A stretch of DNA of 64,000 nucleotides from Blepharisma stoltei (taxonomy: Eukaryota; Ciliophora; Heterotrichea; Heterotrichida; Blepharismidae), in the NCBI GenBank assembly GCA_914767885.1, contig CAJZBQ010000041.1, positions 186,001-250,000 on the forward strand. Reading direction: 5' to 3'. Made by a program: the position numbers and the translations under genes. The notes under the pieces are model-generated. The model had not been told where the DNA came from. It saw only the letters and a list, made by a program, of their open reading frames with translations, and made no database searches. Positions 44,626 through 55,400 of the stretch are shown piece by piece (the first letter of the stretch is position 1; every line of letters starts with the position of its first letter).

Positions 44626-46205
44626 CTAAAGACTTAATTTAATTCTAATTGAATGCTTATATGGCAACGAATAGTTAGGTGCGCAGCATCTATTATGCTT
44701 GCAAGCTGGCGTCCCAGCCTCCTGCAGTTTTTGAATGACATCTGCAGGAATCGGCTCCCCATCCTCAATTTTCTTCGCATAGCTATGCAGTGACTTGCAT
44801 TTTTTAACATATGCCCTCAAAATCCCAACTTTATCATCTTTATGCTCCTGAAAATTAAATCCAAATTTTCTTCCGAACCTTAATTGAAGCAAATAATCGT
44901 CAAGTGATTTCTTTGAAATCCCTACCTTGGCAGCTGCTTCTTCAAGGGTCATTTTTTGTAATTCTCCTTTGCTATTAGGTGTCCCATTATAAAGTTTTCG
45001 CCACTTGCTGACCTTTTCAATGATATAGCCGATTTTTCGTTCTTTGGTGCGTCTTGAGGACTTGTGATCGGCTGATCCTTCTTCTTCGGGCTTAGATTTG
45101 GTGCTAGGAGTGGAGCCTAAGGTGACGACAGTCCCGAATTTGTTTCGGATTGCTCCTCGGCAAGTTAAAGAAAGTTTGTTATCTTTAAGCTCAAACATAG
45201 GGATTGATATAGAAAATGGTAAAGGATCATTCCCACAGTACACGTTTAAGCGGGCTGTAGGGGAATAATATCATATCATTGCGTTGTCTAAAGGGTAGCC
45301 AAGCGTTTTTAAATAGTTAACCAAAGGCGCTAGCTCCCTCTCGTCCTTGATCGAGTGATTCCATTGAAAATTTCCAAAAATTGGGGGAAATTAAGTACTC
45401 CTTGAATAAAAGATTTTGGCCAAACATGAGACTGCTATCCGACTTGCCTCAAATCAAATTACTATATTAGATAGTAATAAATCATAGATAACTGCTGTAC
45501 CCATGCATTCTAATGCGATTTCTAGTATATATCTAGTGACCATACAAAAAAATATTTTAACTCCCCCCCTCCGTGAGTGAAACAAACCATTAGAAAAAAT
45601 CCCTATTTTTTGCCCAAAAACCCACCCTCCATGAGTGAACAAAAATTTCTTTAATAGAAAAAATTTTTTATGGAAAAAAAATTGGTTATAAATGATAATT
45701 AGTATAATGAAATCTAGAGCTAATTCTGTTTTAATTTTAAACAAATTGCTTTTTAAAACATAAATTTTGCAAATTGAATTAATATTTGCTGCTTTCAAGT
45801 TTTTGCGAATTAGGAATTTTTAAATTTCGAGAGAAAAAAAAAAATTTTATAAAATTTATATATAAATTTTTTTACAAAAAAAAATAACCCCCCTCCGTGA
45901 ATGAACAAAAATTTTTTTTGTTCATTCACGGAGAGGGGGGCGAGTAAGAAAATTTTTTTTTTATAATAATTAGATATATATATTTTCTTAAAACCCCAAA
46001 TTGATCGACCGATAACGATCAATTCAATTAAGGATGGGAGAATTAAAAGAACTTCAGAAACACAATTACAGACAAGATGAGGATCTGTAACGTTGCTTAT
46101 AAGCTCTGTCTCCACATTTGGTGGAGTACCGAATTGAAGTTGAATTTCGACCGAGCCAGGACGGTTTATGGGAGAGTCAGGTTTGCCGCTTGAATCTGAG
46201 TCCAT
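44626..46205 (-). CDS. Unknown protein with HTH-like segment
   Basis: 288 residues after removing a 713-bp nested IES. N-terminus acidic (MDSDSSGKPDSP..); LKTLGYPLDNAMIWYYSPTA; a basic linker; then a helical block (TLEEAAAKVGISKKSLDDYLLQLRFG) resembling a helix-turn-helix, followed by RKFGFNFQEHKDDKVG and a C-terminus ending YKHSIRIKLSL. The intact excision (VSEVLL|APLVNYLKTL) supports a functional gene. It may be a DNA-binding protein, but no family is recognised. Confidence 0.65.
45331..46043. mobile_element. 713-bp composite IES: B-like shell with A inside
   Basis: TA-bounded. The left end (CTCCCTCTCGTCCTTGATCGAG) and right end (..AACGATCAATTCAATTAAGG) are decayed family B termini. A complete family A MITE lies within at 45558-45944. 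Confidence 0.8.
45558..45944 (+). mobile_element. Family A MITE, copy A6 (nested)
   Basis: 387 bp, TA to TA. The spacer TTAGAAAAAATCCCTATTTT and the right hairpin (CCCTCCGTGAATGAACAAAA) are intact. Sits inside the composite IES of the neighbouring gene. Confidence 0.9.
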
Positions 46206-46495
46206 ATTAATTTAGTATGCGGATTGTTACTTGCTATTTACTAATCTTATCTGAATAAAAAATTTAGAGTTAAATTAAATAATATTTATAAATATTTTAG
46301 CTATTAAAGGAAAAGGAGAAAATATGTTAGAGAATAATAAATAGAAATTTTAAGCTAAATTAATAAATGCAACAAAAAGAGTTTATTATATTATTTAATT
46401 TTAAGGAAATTATGAAGAATAAATTTAATATATTTTAGAGATTTAAATGTAATTAATTTTAGTATATAAAATAAATTTTTATGTTTAAGGATTAA

Positions 46496-47509
46496 TTAAA
46501 TAACTAAAGTAGTTTCAGGAAGGTTAATATGCCTCGCGATTTGATATAAAGCTTTTACCATTTTATCATGTTTTTTCGTAAAATTTTGTTCAGCTGTTGT
46601 AATTGTGAGAAAAAGCTCTCTTCTTTGGGTGGTCGTCATTTCTTCTAAAAACTCAATTCTATTTTTCAAAGGTTCTTGGCTTATCTCTCTTAGCCCTTTC
46701 ATAAAATCCTCTGTAGTTTTAATAATATCTCTTTGCATATTAGCAATTTTATTCTCCACATCATTTTTAAGTGCCAAAAATTCTTCTCTAATCTCTTTTA
46801 ATTTATCTATACTCTCTGCTTTTTCTGGTTTTTTCTTCAAATTATAAATTTCATTTTGAATTTCTTTGATTTCATAATTAATCCTCTCTATTTTTTGTTT
46901 ATTATCTTCATACTCTTTCTCAATTTCATACGAATTTTTCATTTTTTCAATAGATTTCAGCATATCACTATGGTTTTGCACTTGGAAAGAATTTGTCTCA
47001 ATTAATTTTTGCGCATTTGCAAAAAAATCGTTTTGGTCATTTTGTATATCAATAAACCCTTGCTTTAAGCTGTCCATATCATTTAGTATTTCATCTTGTT
47101 TCGTTTTCATTATATGGATTTGTTGAAATGCTTGTTTTGTCGTCTGAGTTAATGCTGAATTTAGCTGATGATGGGATTCTTCAGCTTCTTTATTGCTTTT
47201 AAAGCTTTCTTCTAGGATATGAAAAAGCTCGTCACGTGATTCTTTTAGTTCATCTCGGAAGTCTTGTTTTACAAATTCTATTTCTTCTGCTACAGATTCA
47301 GCTAGTTCTATTAAGATGGTTTTTAATGAGGAAATTTGAGATAGGGCGTAGTTGAGTTCGTGCTTGTCATCCTTTTCGATGGTGCTAGGGATAAAATTGG
47401 AGCTGCTTATATTAAGCTGCTGAGCGAGATGGTGAATGGAACTCTTGAAACTAGGGTGATCTTTTGAGAGGGAATTCGAAATATTAGGTTGGGGATAATG
47501 CCTCCACAT
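46496..47509 (-). CDS. Long coiled-coil protein, unknown
   Basis: 337 residues, uninterrupted. Residues about 60-310 are almost entirely heptad-like, Glu/Lys/Gln-rich helix (IEFVKQDFRDELKESRDEL, EKEYEDNKQKIERINYEI). The N-terminus has a short Ser/Pro-rich tail, the C-terminus a basic end (HDKMVKALYQIARHINLPET). Structural coiled-coil protein, perhaps cortical or basal-body associated; no family recognised. Confidence 0.65.
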   Translation of the reverse strand: MWRHYPQPNISNSLSKDHPSFKSSIHHLAQQLNISSSNFIPSTIEKDDKHELNYALSQISSLKTILIELAESVAEEIEFVKQDFRDELKESRDELFHILEESFKSNKEAEESHHQLNSALTQTTKQAFQQIHIMKTKQDEILNDMDSLKQGFIDIQNDQNDFFANAQKLIETNSFQVQNHSDMLKSIEKMKNSYEIEKEYEDNKQKIERINYEIKEIQNEIYNLKKKPEKAESIDKLKEIREEFLALKNDVENKIANMQRDIIKTTEDFMKGLREISQEPLKNRIEFLEEMTTTQRRELFLTITTAEQNFTKKHDKMVKALYQIARHINLPETTLVI

Positions 47510-48138
47510 GTATTGCTATTTTGAGAGGATAGTGTAGAAAAATAAGTGAAAAATTTTAGTTTTTTAAATAGGAATATACTGATCTGATTGTTTATTTTTA
47601 TGAATTTGTGTAGTGATATATAATAATTAATTGATATAATATAAAATTAAGTTGGATTTGATTGAATAAGTAATTTTGGAAATTTTAATACAATATAGAA
47701 GAGATATCTCGCAAATATTATTTTAAAATAGAAATTCGTCGAAATATTGCTAATCATTGATCAATTTTTAATAAAAATTAGAAAAATTTTTTTCCAAAAC
47801 TTTTGAGCATATTTTCTTACTTTCTTATTCGACAACAAATAATAGTGAGATTTATTAAATTTTCATTTATAAAATGTAAAAATTGATTATAATTGCATTA
47901 TTACTTATAATAATGATGTTGAATATTTTTTCATCACTTCTCTCTAATTTGATGACTTTTTCTATATTTTAAAGCTTATTTATATTATTTTTTTAACAAA
48001 AATTTTAATATAAAAAGCTATAAAATTTTAAGCAAAAATACCTACTATTAAGCAAGGAGATAGAGAGCATAAATTTTATAATTGACTAATGACCCAAAAT
48101 ATCTAAATTGAAGGAATTTCTTGAATGCTTATTTAGTT
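47510..48138. other. AT-rich intergenic gap
   Basis: No ORF, repeat or palindrome recognised. Confidence 0.5.
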
Positions 48139-48390
48139 TTACCGAACTCTAGTAACCGTGATCTCAGCTTGGATTACTGACTCATCTTCATCTTCAAGAG
48201 AGCAGAGGCTCCCAGCCAATTCAGCTGAAGCAATAGCAGTATGTATTCCTGGACTTCTTATTAAAAAGTTTGTTGTGCAAGTAGGAACGATTGATCTAAT
48301 CATAAGAGGCTTTGTGTAATGAAATTTATTGGCCACTGGAAATCTTACAATTGCCCTGGAAAAGCTTCTTGCATAAGTAAATAAGCCCAT
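48139..48390 (-). CDS. Small ORF 3 of a compact GC-richer island
   Basis: 83 residues, MGLFTYARSFSRAIVRFPVA.. ending ..QAEITVTRVR. The N-terminus is basic and amphipathic. It begins 26 bp after the end of ORF 2 on the same strand. The base composition is visibly less AT-rich than neighbouring DNA. No family recognised. Confidence 0.45.
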   Translation of the reverse strand: MGLFTYARSFSRAIVRFPVANKFHYTKPLMIRSIVPTCTTNFLIRSPGIHTAIASAELAGSLCSLEDEDESVIQAEITVTRVR

Positions 48391-48416
48391 ATTTTATTAT
48401 TTGGCCTAAGATTATT

Positions 48417-48641
48417 TTAATCGCGCTCAAATAAGACCTGATAGATTTGGACCCTGTGCACGGCGCTGTATAGGAAAGCCTTGAAAACTCTTTTTTTCTC
48501 AGTCCTGATGATATTTCTCATCTTCGTTGCTTCAAGCATGTAGAATTCTTGACCAACTTCTAACTTTTGTCTAGGCTGGATACTAAAGAGACCACAGAGC
48601 CTGACATCGCGGCAAGGCTTCTTATTGTGAATTAGACTCAT
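48417..48641 (-). CDS. Small ORF 2 of a compact GC-richer island
   Basis: 74 residues, Arg/Lys-rich (MSLIHNKKPCRDVRLCGLF.. TEKKRVFKAFLYSAVHR..). It lies between ORF 1 and ORF 3 with gaps of about 41 and 26 bp. It could be a small basic nucleic-acid binding protein. No family recognised. Confidence 0.45.
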   Translation of the reverse strand: MSLIHNKKPCRDVRLCGLFSIQPRQKLEVGQEFYMLEATKMRNIIRTEKKRVFKAFLYSAVHRVQIYQVLFERD

Positions 48642-48682
48642 TGGCCTTAGGTATCAATTTTTGGAATTCAAATTGATGAGCA

Positions 48683-49045
48683 TTAAGAATTTCCACATTC
48701 TGGGATGACCTTTGCTGAAAAGTTTGTATTCAGTAGGGAGCTGGATATTGTGCAATTATCACTGACTTTTCCAGTAGCTAGTGGGTCAGCGTTACAGATC
48801 ACTTTGATGTCGCTAAAGATGCTTCTTTCACGTCCCAATTCAGTCAGTATGATTTTCGAGATTGTTTTTGGTTCTGTTGGCTTGCGTTAAGCAAAAAAAC
48901 TTTGATGACGTAAGCCGTCCACTTTTCAGGCTTTTTCAGTGATTTCTCTCATTGACACTACAATGCTTACTAAGTCTGCTTTTACACCTTCAGAAAGCGC
49001 TGCAGGGCTGAAGCCATCTGGCCATATACATAACCTCACCCTCAT
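48683..49045 (-). CDS. ORF 1 of a compact GC-richer island, with in-frame TAA
   Basis: Starts MRVRLCIWPDGFSPAALSEG, uses TGA as Trp (ITEKAWKVDGL), then TAA at about 48892, after which the same frame continues with normal-looking text (RKPTEPKTISKIILTELGR.. to TAA at 48683). No 15-nt intron spans the TAA. Either two small proteins, a stop-containing pseudogene, or readthrough. Function unknown. Confidence 0.4.
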
Positions 49046-50883
49046 CCCTTGATATAAGAAATATAAGAGATATGCAATGTATTTTAGTTCTTACACTATT
49101 AAAACGCGATTTATAGCATGTTTGCAAATATATTTACTCTTTATTTTATATCCCTCTATATACAAAATTTTATATAGCAAACATTTTAAGACTAATAAAT
49201 AAAGAGCTAATAGAGAAATACGCTGAATATTTCTTAATTATTGCATTTTAAACATGAATCCAGTTGAATTCTGTTTAAAATAGACAGACACAAAACAAAT
49301 TAATTCAAGCATCATTATGTATCATAGACACATACAATATCTAGCATGACTACGCTAAATTAATGCGTTTTAAAAATTTTAATATGCTTAAATAGCTTGT
49401 TTTATATATAAAGTATGATATATCTGTTTAAATTTAATACAAAAATATTAGCAAAATTTGATAGCCATATAAATGTATAGAGCCTTGCCCAAATTTTGGA
49501 AGCCTCTGGCATGTGGAGATATCCTCCATATGTCAGAAATATTTCCATATGTGAAGCCACTATATTTCTGAGATTTCACATGTGGAAGTATTTCTGGCAT
49601 GTGGAGGATGTCTCCATGCCAGAGGCCTCCCAAAAATTTGGACAAGGCACTATATTTATATAGTAGGGATACAAAATAAAGTATTAAAAATGCTATAAAT
49701 CGCGTTTTAATAGGTAGGAGCGAAAATACAGCAATATCTCTTATATTTCTTATTATGAAGATGCTTGATCGGGGTAAGTAAAAAGAATTTATTTGCCAGA
49801 TAATTTCCTAGATACAAATTCACGCTTTCTAGCGTATCTATGCAGAATGGCGCATTATGGCCGAGTTCTCTGATCACATAAGTATAAACTCCACCATGAG
49901 TGAGAGGCCATTAAAAAAATCCTTAATTATCTGGGAAAAAACTTTATTTTGATATATAAGTAATAATTACTAAATAATTACTCAATAAATACTTTAATAT
50001 TTAAATAGTCTGCACTCAAAAAATTTTGTAAATTAAATTAATTTTTTACTTTCGGATTTAGGATTTGAGATTTTTGACAAAGAATTTAATAAAAAAATCT
50101 TGTAAAACTGAGCCCAATAATACTAAATATCGCAAAGGAGGAAGGGTTGCCGAACACAACAATTTCCGTACGTAGCCATTTTATTATTATAGTTTTTTAT
50201 TCAGCATTTTTAAAAATTACTATTATTTTATTAATGAAAAGAAAATTTAGCTACAAACAGTATGAATTTTAAGAGTGTTTTTATTTTTAAACCTTATAAC
50301 AAGGCTAAGACTAATTTTATCAAAAATATATAATGGGCTTACCTGTTTTATATTTGGAATATTTAAGTTATAATTTCCAGAGTTTCACAAAATTCCAACT
50401 TCAAAAAATCTGAGCAACAGCTTTTGCCATCTTTGAAATTCCATTGAGATTAAAGATATTGTTATTAACTATTAAGCAGTATAAGCCGCTGCTATTCATT
50501 TCTATCCCTAACACTCCGTTTAAGGCAAATAATTTTCTATTTCAGCATAGCTAAATTTTTTTTTATAAAATGGAAAATCTACTATGAAAATCGGGATTTC
50601 TTCTCTTTGGGTGCTATTTTACTCTTACAGGGAATTCTTATTTTTCTATTATTTATTATAAATATTACAAGCTAAATTTTAAAATTGAAAATGCATTAAT
50701 ACAGCTCCCCACAGGAGTAAGAAAAATGCTGAGGAGTCACCATCATTCCAAACCCCCAAATAAATGAACCCTCGCTCTCTAATTTTTTCATAAATCATCT
50801 CTCTAAATAGGAGTTTCTTCGCAGCGGCTAAGATTTTGCTATTCGAATTAAGGTAATAAAGATGTAAAATTATAGGGGACTCA
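49046..50883. other. Long intergenic stretch with repeats
   Basis: Contains palindromic element 5 (49476-49654) and a decayed family A copy (about 49885-50150: ACTCCACCATGAGTGAGAGG, later TTTTGATATATAAGTAATAA). The 70-codon ORF at 50679-50891 (minus; ..FREMIYEKIRERGFIYLGVW..) overlaps the RING gene end and is only weakly supported. Confidence 0.4.
49476..49654. repeat. Palindromic element 5
   Basis: Arms of about 80 bp: TATAGAGCCTTGCCCAAATT.. pairs with ..AATTTGGACAAGGCACTATA, with several mismatches and a short loop. Bordered by TATATTTATATAG on the right. Intergenic. Confidence 0.85.
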
Positions 50884-51261
50884 TTATACATTTAATCTAT
50901 CTAATAATTCAAAGAGACGATCAAGTTCATGTGTAAGCATGAGCTCTAATATATTGACCATTTCGCTTTCTCTCATCGCAGCGCATTGATTTTTGTGGCT
51001 CACTTCAATTACCACAGGGCGATCCGCCCTGGTGTTACGATACTGAGTTCGTTTGACAATTTTTGTAATTGTATGAAACCTATCTTTGCATAGTGGACAT
51101 GAATTTTCAGTCTAAATTAGCATTACTTGAGACCACTTCGTAATGCAATCAAAGCAAAAATTGTGATTGCAACAACTTAGCTTGCCTTGATAGGAAACAG
51201 GGTTCAGGCAAATCCCACATTTCTCTGCATTATTCATGAATCTCGTAAGAACTCCACTCAT
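50884..51261 (-). CDS. RING-HC zinc-finger protein, 120 residues
   Basis: Spliced through one 15-nt intron. C3HC4 RING near the N-terminus: CGICLNPVSYQGKLSCCNHNF, then CFDCITKWSQ|TENSCPLCKDRF, with all eight ligands present. The C-terminal part is helical and basic, then acidic (MLTHELDRLFELLDRLNV). Likely an E3 ubiquitin ligase or a scaffold; the substrate is unknown. The intron falls inside the RING, so splicing is needed for function. Confidence 0.85.
51112..51126 (-). other. 15-nt intron in RING gene
   Basis: GTAATGCTAATTTAG on the gene strand, between WSQ and TENSCPLC. Confidence 0.9.
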
Positions 51262-51720
51262 TTTATAAATATGCACCCTACACGTTCCTATTGACGTGAG
51301 ATACTTGCGCTAATATGGATTTTCAAATTTAAACTTTAACAACAAATCAGAAGAGCCTGGGTATGGAGAAAGTTCGGTTTGGCTTTATATAGACTTAAAT
51401 TATTCTCATATTGATATGGAAATGGCCAGTCAGAGATAAGAAGAGTGTATTGGTGAAAGCTGGTAGGATAAGGGTTGAAGGTTGTTAGAAAGACGGTTGG
51501 GGTTTAAAGATTTAGGATGGGAAGCGGTTAGCCTGAATGGGGCTATTAATAGGAAATAGGATAATTGTAATTTTATATTAATTAGCTGCGTAAAAAAGGT
51601 ACTGCAGAATCCATGATAATTATGATATGGCTACGATAATAATCGATAGGTTACTTATAGAAGAGGTAAATTTAATATTTAAAGTGACAAAATTGTAATT
51701 ATTTTAAGGTTTTCTTTTAC
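51262..51720. other. Intergenic stretch upstream of the RING gene
   Basis: Nothing recognised. Runs of purine-rich text around 51370-51540; no gene. Confidence 0.45.
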
Positions 51721-52097
51721 TAACTCCCCCCCCTCCGGGAGTGAACAAAACCATTAGAAAAATCCCTATTTTTTGCCCAAAAACCCACCCTCCATGAGTG
51801 AACAAAAATTTTTTTAATAGAAATTTTTTTATGGAAAAAAAATAGATATATAAGCGATAATTAGTATAATGAAATCTAGAGCTAATTCTGTTTAATTTTA
51901 AACGAATTGCTTTTTAAAACTTAAATTTTATAAATTAAATTAACATTTGCTTTCCAATTTTTGCGAATTAGTAATTTTTTAAATTTCGAAAAAAAAATTT
52001 TTTTATAAAATTTATATATAATTTTTTTTTATAAAAAAAAAATTAACCCCCTCCGTGAGTGAACAAAATTTTTTTGTTCACTCACGGAGGGGGGGAG
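51721..52097 (+). mobile_element. Family A MITE, copy A7
   Basis: 377 bp, TA to TA, complete; intergenic. The outermost TIR reads CCCTCCGGGAGTGAACAAA, the inner CCCTCCATGAGTGAACAAA, the right hairpin is perfect. Confidence 0.92.
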
Positions 52098-52440
52098 TAA
52101 GTTTTTTCTTAAAAAATTCTGATCAAAAAATACTTAAAAATTCTGATATTAAAGATATGTTTTTGAGCTGTTTCATACATCGTAACTTTAAAGCATTTGC
52201 TGATAAGACAAATTATTAAGAAATTTATTCAATACGGTCGCATTTAATTACTAAACCGAAGTTTCACCCATCTCTGCATAATTAAACTAATTATGTGAAA
52301 ATACAATTAAGAACTCAAACAATAATAAACTTTCCCTTTATAAAAGCTCTTAGTTTTCTCGTGTAATCTTTAAACTCTAATTTTTCACAAATTTCCCTTT
52401 TATTTTTATTATAAACTTTAAAAATTGCTAAATCTTATTA

Positions 52441-55400
52441 TTAGTTAAGTATCAGAATATCTGCAAATCCCATCGCTAGCTGCCTTTTAACTGATTCCGG
52501 GATTGGATTCACTTGTAATACCAATTTAAAATTTGGCAAAACCTGATGCAAAAGCAGCCTCAAGTAATGATCGCTTGAAATATTGTTTAAAGATAAGTTC
52601 AGTCTTTTGAATACCTTATTTTTTATCAAATAAAATTGCTTTGATTCTTCATCCTGAACCAGCTCATCTGCAGGTGGTTCAGGCTCTACTTGCTTTCCCT
52701 TTGATTTCAGTGCTTTTGCCTTTGCAAGATCTTTTTCTTTTTTTCTATACTCTTCAACTTTATCATCAGGGAAATGCAATCTCCCAAACACTCCTATAAA
52801 AGGCGCAATATGATCATCAGTCAAATTGTTTTTTGCCAAATTTAAGTGCACCAGATATCTATTTGTTTCTAAAACACCTGCGAAGCTAGTCAATGTATTG
52901 AAGCAATTTCCATACAAATCCAAGGCTTTAAGTGTTTTATTTGTTTTCAGCGCTTCACAGATCCCATGAATTGCTTCATTTCCTAGATTACAGCATCTTA
53001 ATGATAGAGTCTGCAGTTTTGTGCCTTCTTTCAGAAAATCTATATATTTTCGATCAGGAAGTCCAGGATTCCAGTCGAGCTGGATCCAATTAATATGATC
53101 TAAATGAATAATGCTTTGCAACATATCCACAAGTTCTTCACTTAGCCCACAGTTATTGAATCTAAGCATTCTCACTGGATCTGTAGTTAGCGTAAAAATC
53201 AAAATCTTGAATGAAAAAACGTCAAAATGGAAAGAAGTTGCTAACTCGCCCCCGCCCCGCGATTGAACAAAACCATTGGAAAATCCCTATTTTTGCCCAA
53301 AAGCTCACCCTCCGTGAGTGAACAAAAATTTTTTTTAACCATTTTTTACCATTCAAATTCAGCAGCAGCGCACTGCTGCCCCAGGCCTTATGGCCTCTTA
53401 ATTAATCAGTTGTCTAATCTACTCTGAACATATCTCTCTCTGTTGTCTGCACTATAATTTTCCTCTTGAAATTCTCTTGCCCTAGTTACTAGCAACTTTG
53501 CGTGAAAGATCTTTAGAGCAAGATCTATTCTTTTCACTTCTGCAAGCTTTCCTTCTTTCTCCATCTGCTTCAGCTTTTTCTCTGTCTCTCAACTATATAA
53601 TGCCAACTTTGTCAGACCATGACTTCCTGCCTCCATTTCTAGCCCCAATTCCCTCAATCTTACTATTAGTGTCTTCCTCTCTTCTATAACATGCTCTTCA
53701 GTTTCCCATGTCTTGCATTCCTTGCAGTTTCCGTCTTTTTGTAGATGTCTAACGTATGCATTTCCGTTAGTGTAATTAAAGCCAGCTCTGAGTCTATATA
53801 TGACTCCTATCGCAGCCTTTTTTCCGCATTATATTTAATGTAAGTCGGTTTACAGACTTTCTCTGCACCCTCCACCAATGCCCTGAACAATTTTGTTGTC
53901 TTTTCTGTTTCTTCAGCCAATCTACTAATAGTTTGTTTCAGCTCCTTGTTTTCTGCAGCATCATCAATCATTCTTTCCAATCCTTCCAGCTTATTTCCTT
54001 TATTGAATCTTCCTGCTCAAACCTCTGTAACGATGACTGTTCCATTTCTTCCATGCAACGCCTCTCTCAGCTCAGACTCTTTTCTTTGTTTACTTGCCTG
54101 GCTTGTTCCAATATCACCATCTTCTCCTTCGTGTCGAGTCCCAGCTTTTCCTTTCCAAGTCTTCTTTCATCAGCTCTTCTTTCCCTTGTCTATCAGCTCT
54201 TCTTTTTGCTATTCTCTTGTGGCCTGATTCATTATGTCCCATTTGTTGGCAAACCTCACAGAACAGCGTTCCTGCGTGCCCTAGCCTTATATAGTACCCC
54301 CCCTCGTTTGTCGCATTTTCAAGTTTTTTGCCATTTGTCGCATTTTCTAGTTTTTTTTTATAAGAGAAAAAAAAAAATTTTCAGGACCTCATTTGTCGCA
54401 TTTTCTAGTTTTTTTTAAGCCAAAAAAAAATCGGTTCAGGACCTCGCTTGTCGCATTTTCTAGCTTTTTTTTCTCTCTATAAATTCCTAAAAATTAAAAT
54501 TCGTCAAGGGATCAGTTAGTGAAATTTCATCATTTCTTCCTTCAAAATCCTTGCTCCCATTCCTCAATCCCCACAGCTTGCTTCCCATTACCTGCTCCCA
54601 TTGCTTAAGCCTCACAACTTGCCATTCACCATTCTTATTCCCCTATCTTCATGCCTATTTCCTTATTTGATAGCTTAATTTCTAGTCTTCCATATTAATT
54701 AATGGAGTTGCGCGAAATTGAGGACCAGCCGATAAAAATCCCGGCAATGATTCAAAAGCATGGCCTATGGAGAGAGGCTCAATGCAAAGCAGATCCAAGA
54801 GCGTCTTGCTGCTTGTGGCAAGGACATGAGCCTGACGACGATCAGGCACTACACCAACAAGTTCAATCCTGAAGAGCACACTTTAGAGCTCAGGCGGAAG
54901 CTTGTGGACCATGGACTATCGCCTCCTCCTAAGAAAATGGAATGATGGAGAGAGCATAGTCAAGAGGATCATTGACGTAGGTTTCTTTAAAAACGAAGAA
55001 CTTGCGATAATCTTGGGGACTTCTAAACGGACTATTGAGCGAATTGCTGCAGAGAATACTGAGAGTGAATCTGACGAAGCGGCTGGAAGAGAAGAGGCAC
55101 TATCCAGATCTCCCCTAAGCATTGAAGTGATGAAGACTTTGCTGAGGTCATTAAGGAATGTGAGAAGGATACAGGCTTTGTCAGCAAGGCAAGTTTGAGG
55201 GCCCAATTCAAAAGAAAGACAGTTTGACATCAGCGAAGAACAACTAGGAAAAGAGCTGAAGAAGAGGGGATATGTCTATAGGAAGAAGAGGGTTGTTCTA
55301 CAGCTAACTGAAGCTCATAAAGAGCAGAGAATGTCCTGGGCTAGGTCTTTGATTGACTCAGATATCGCTTCATGGATCTTCAGTGATGAGTGCTATGTGC

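Noticed and set aside
53498-54418. Plus-strand ORFs rich in Ser/Phe/Leu
   Set aside because: They are antisense to the LINE-like coding region, which has the Cys/His motifs.
54303-54470. CRISPR-like direct repeats
   Set aside because: The four repeats are transposon terminal motifs with matching inverted copies at 56071-56207, and spacers are homopolymer tracts.
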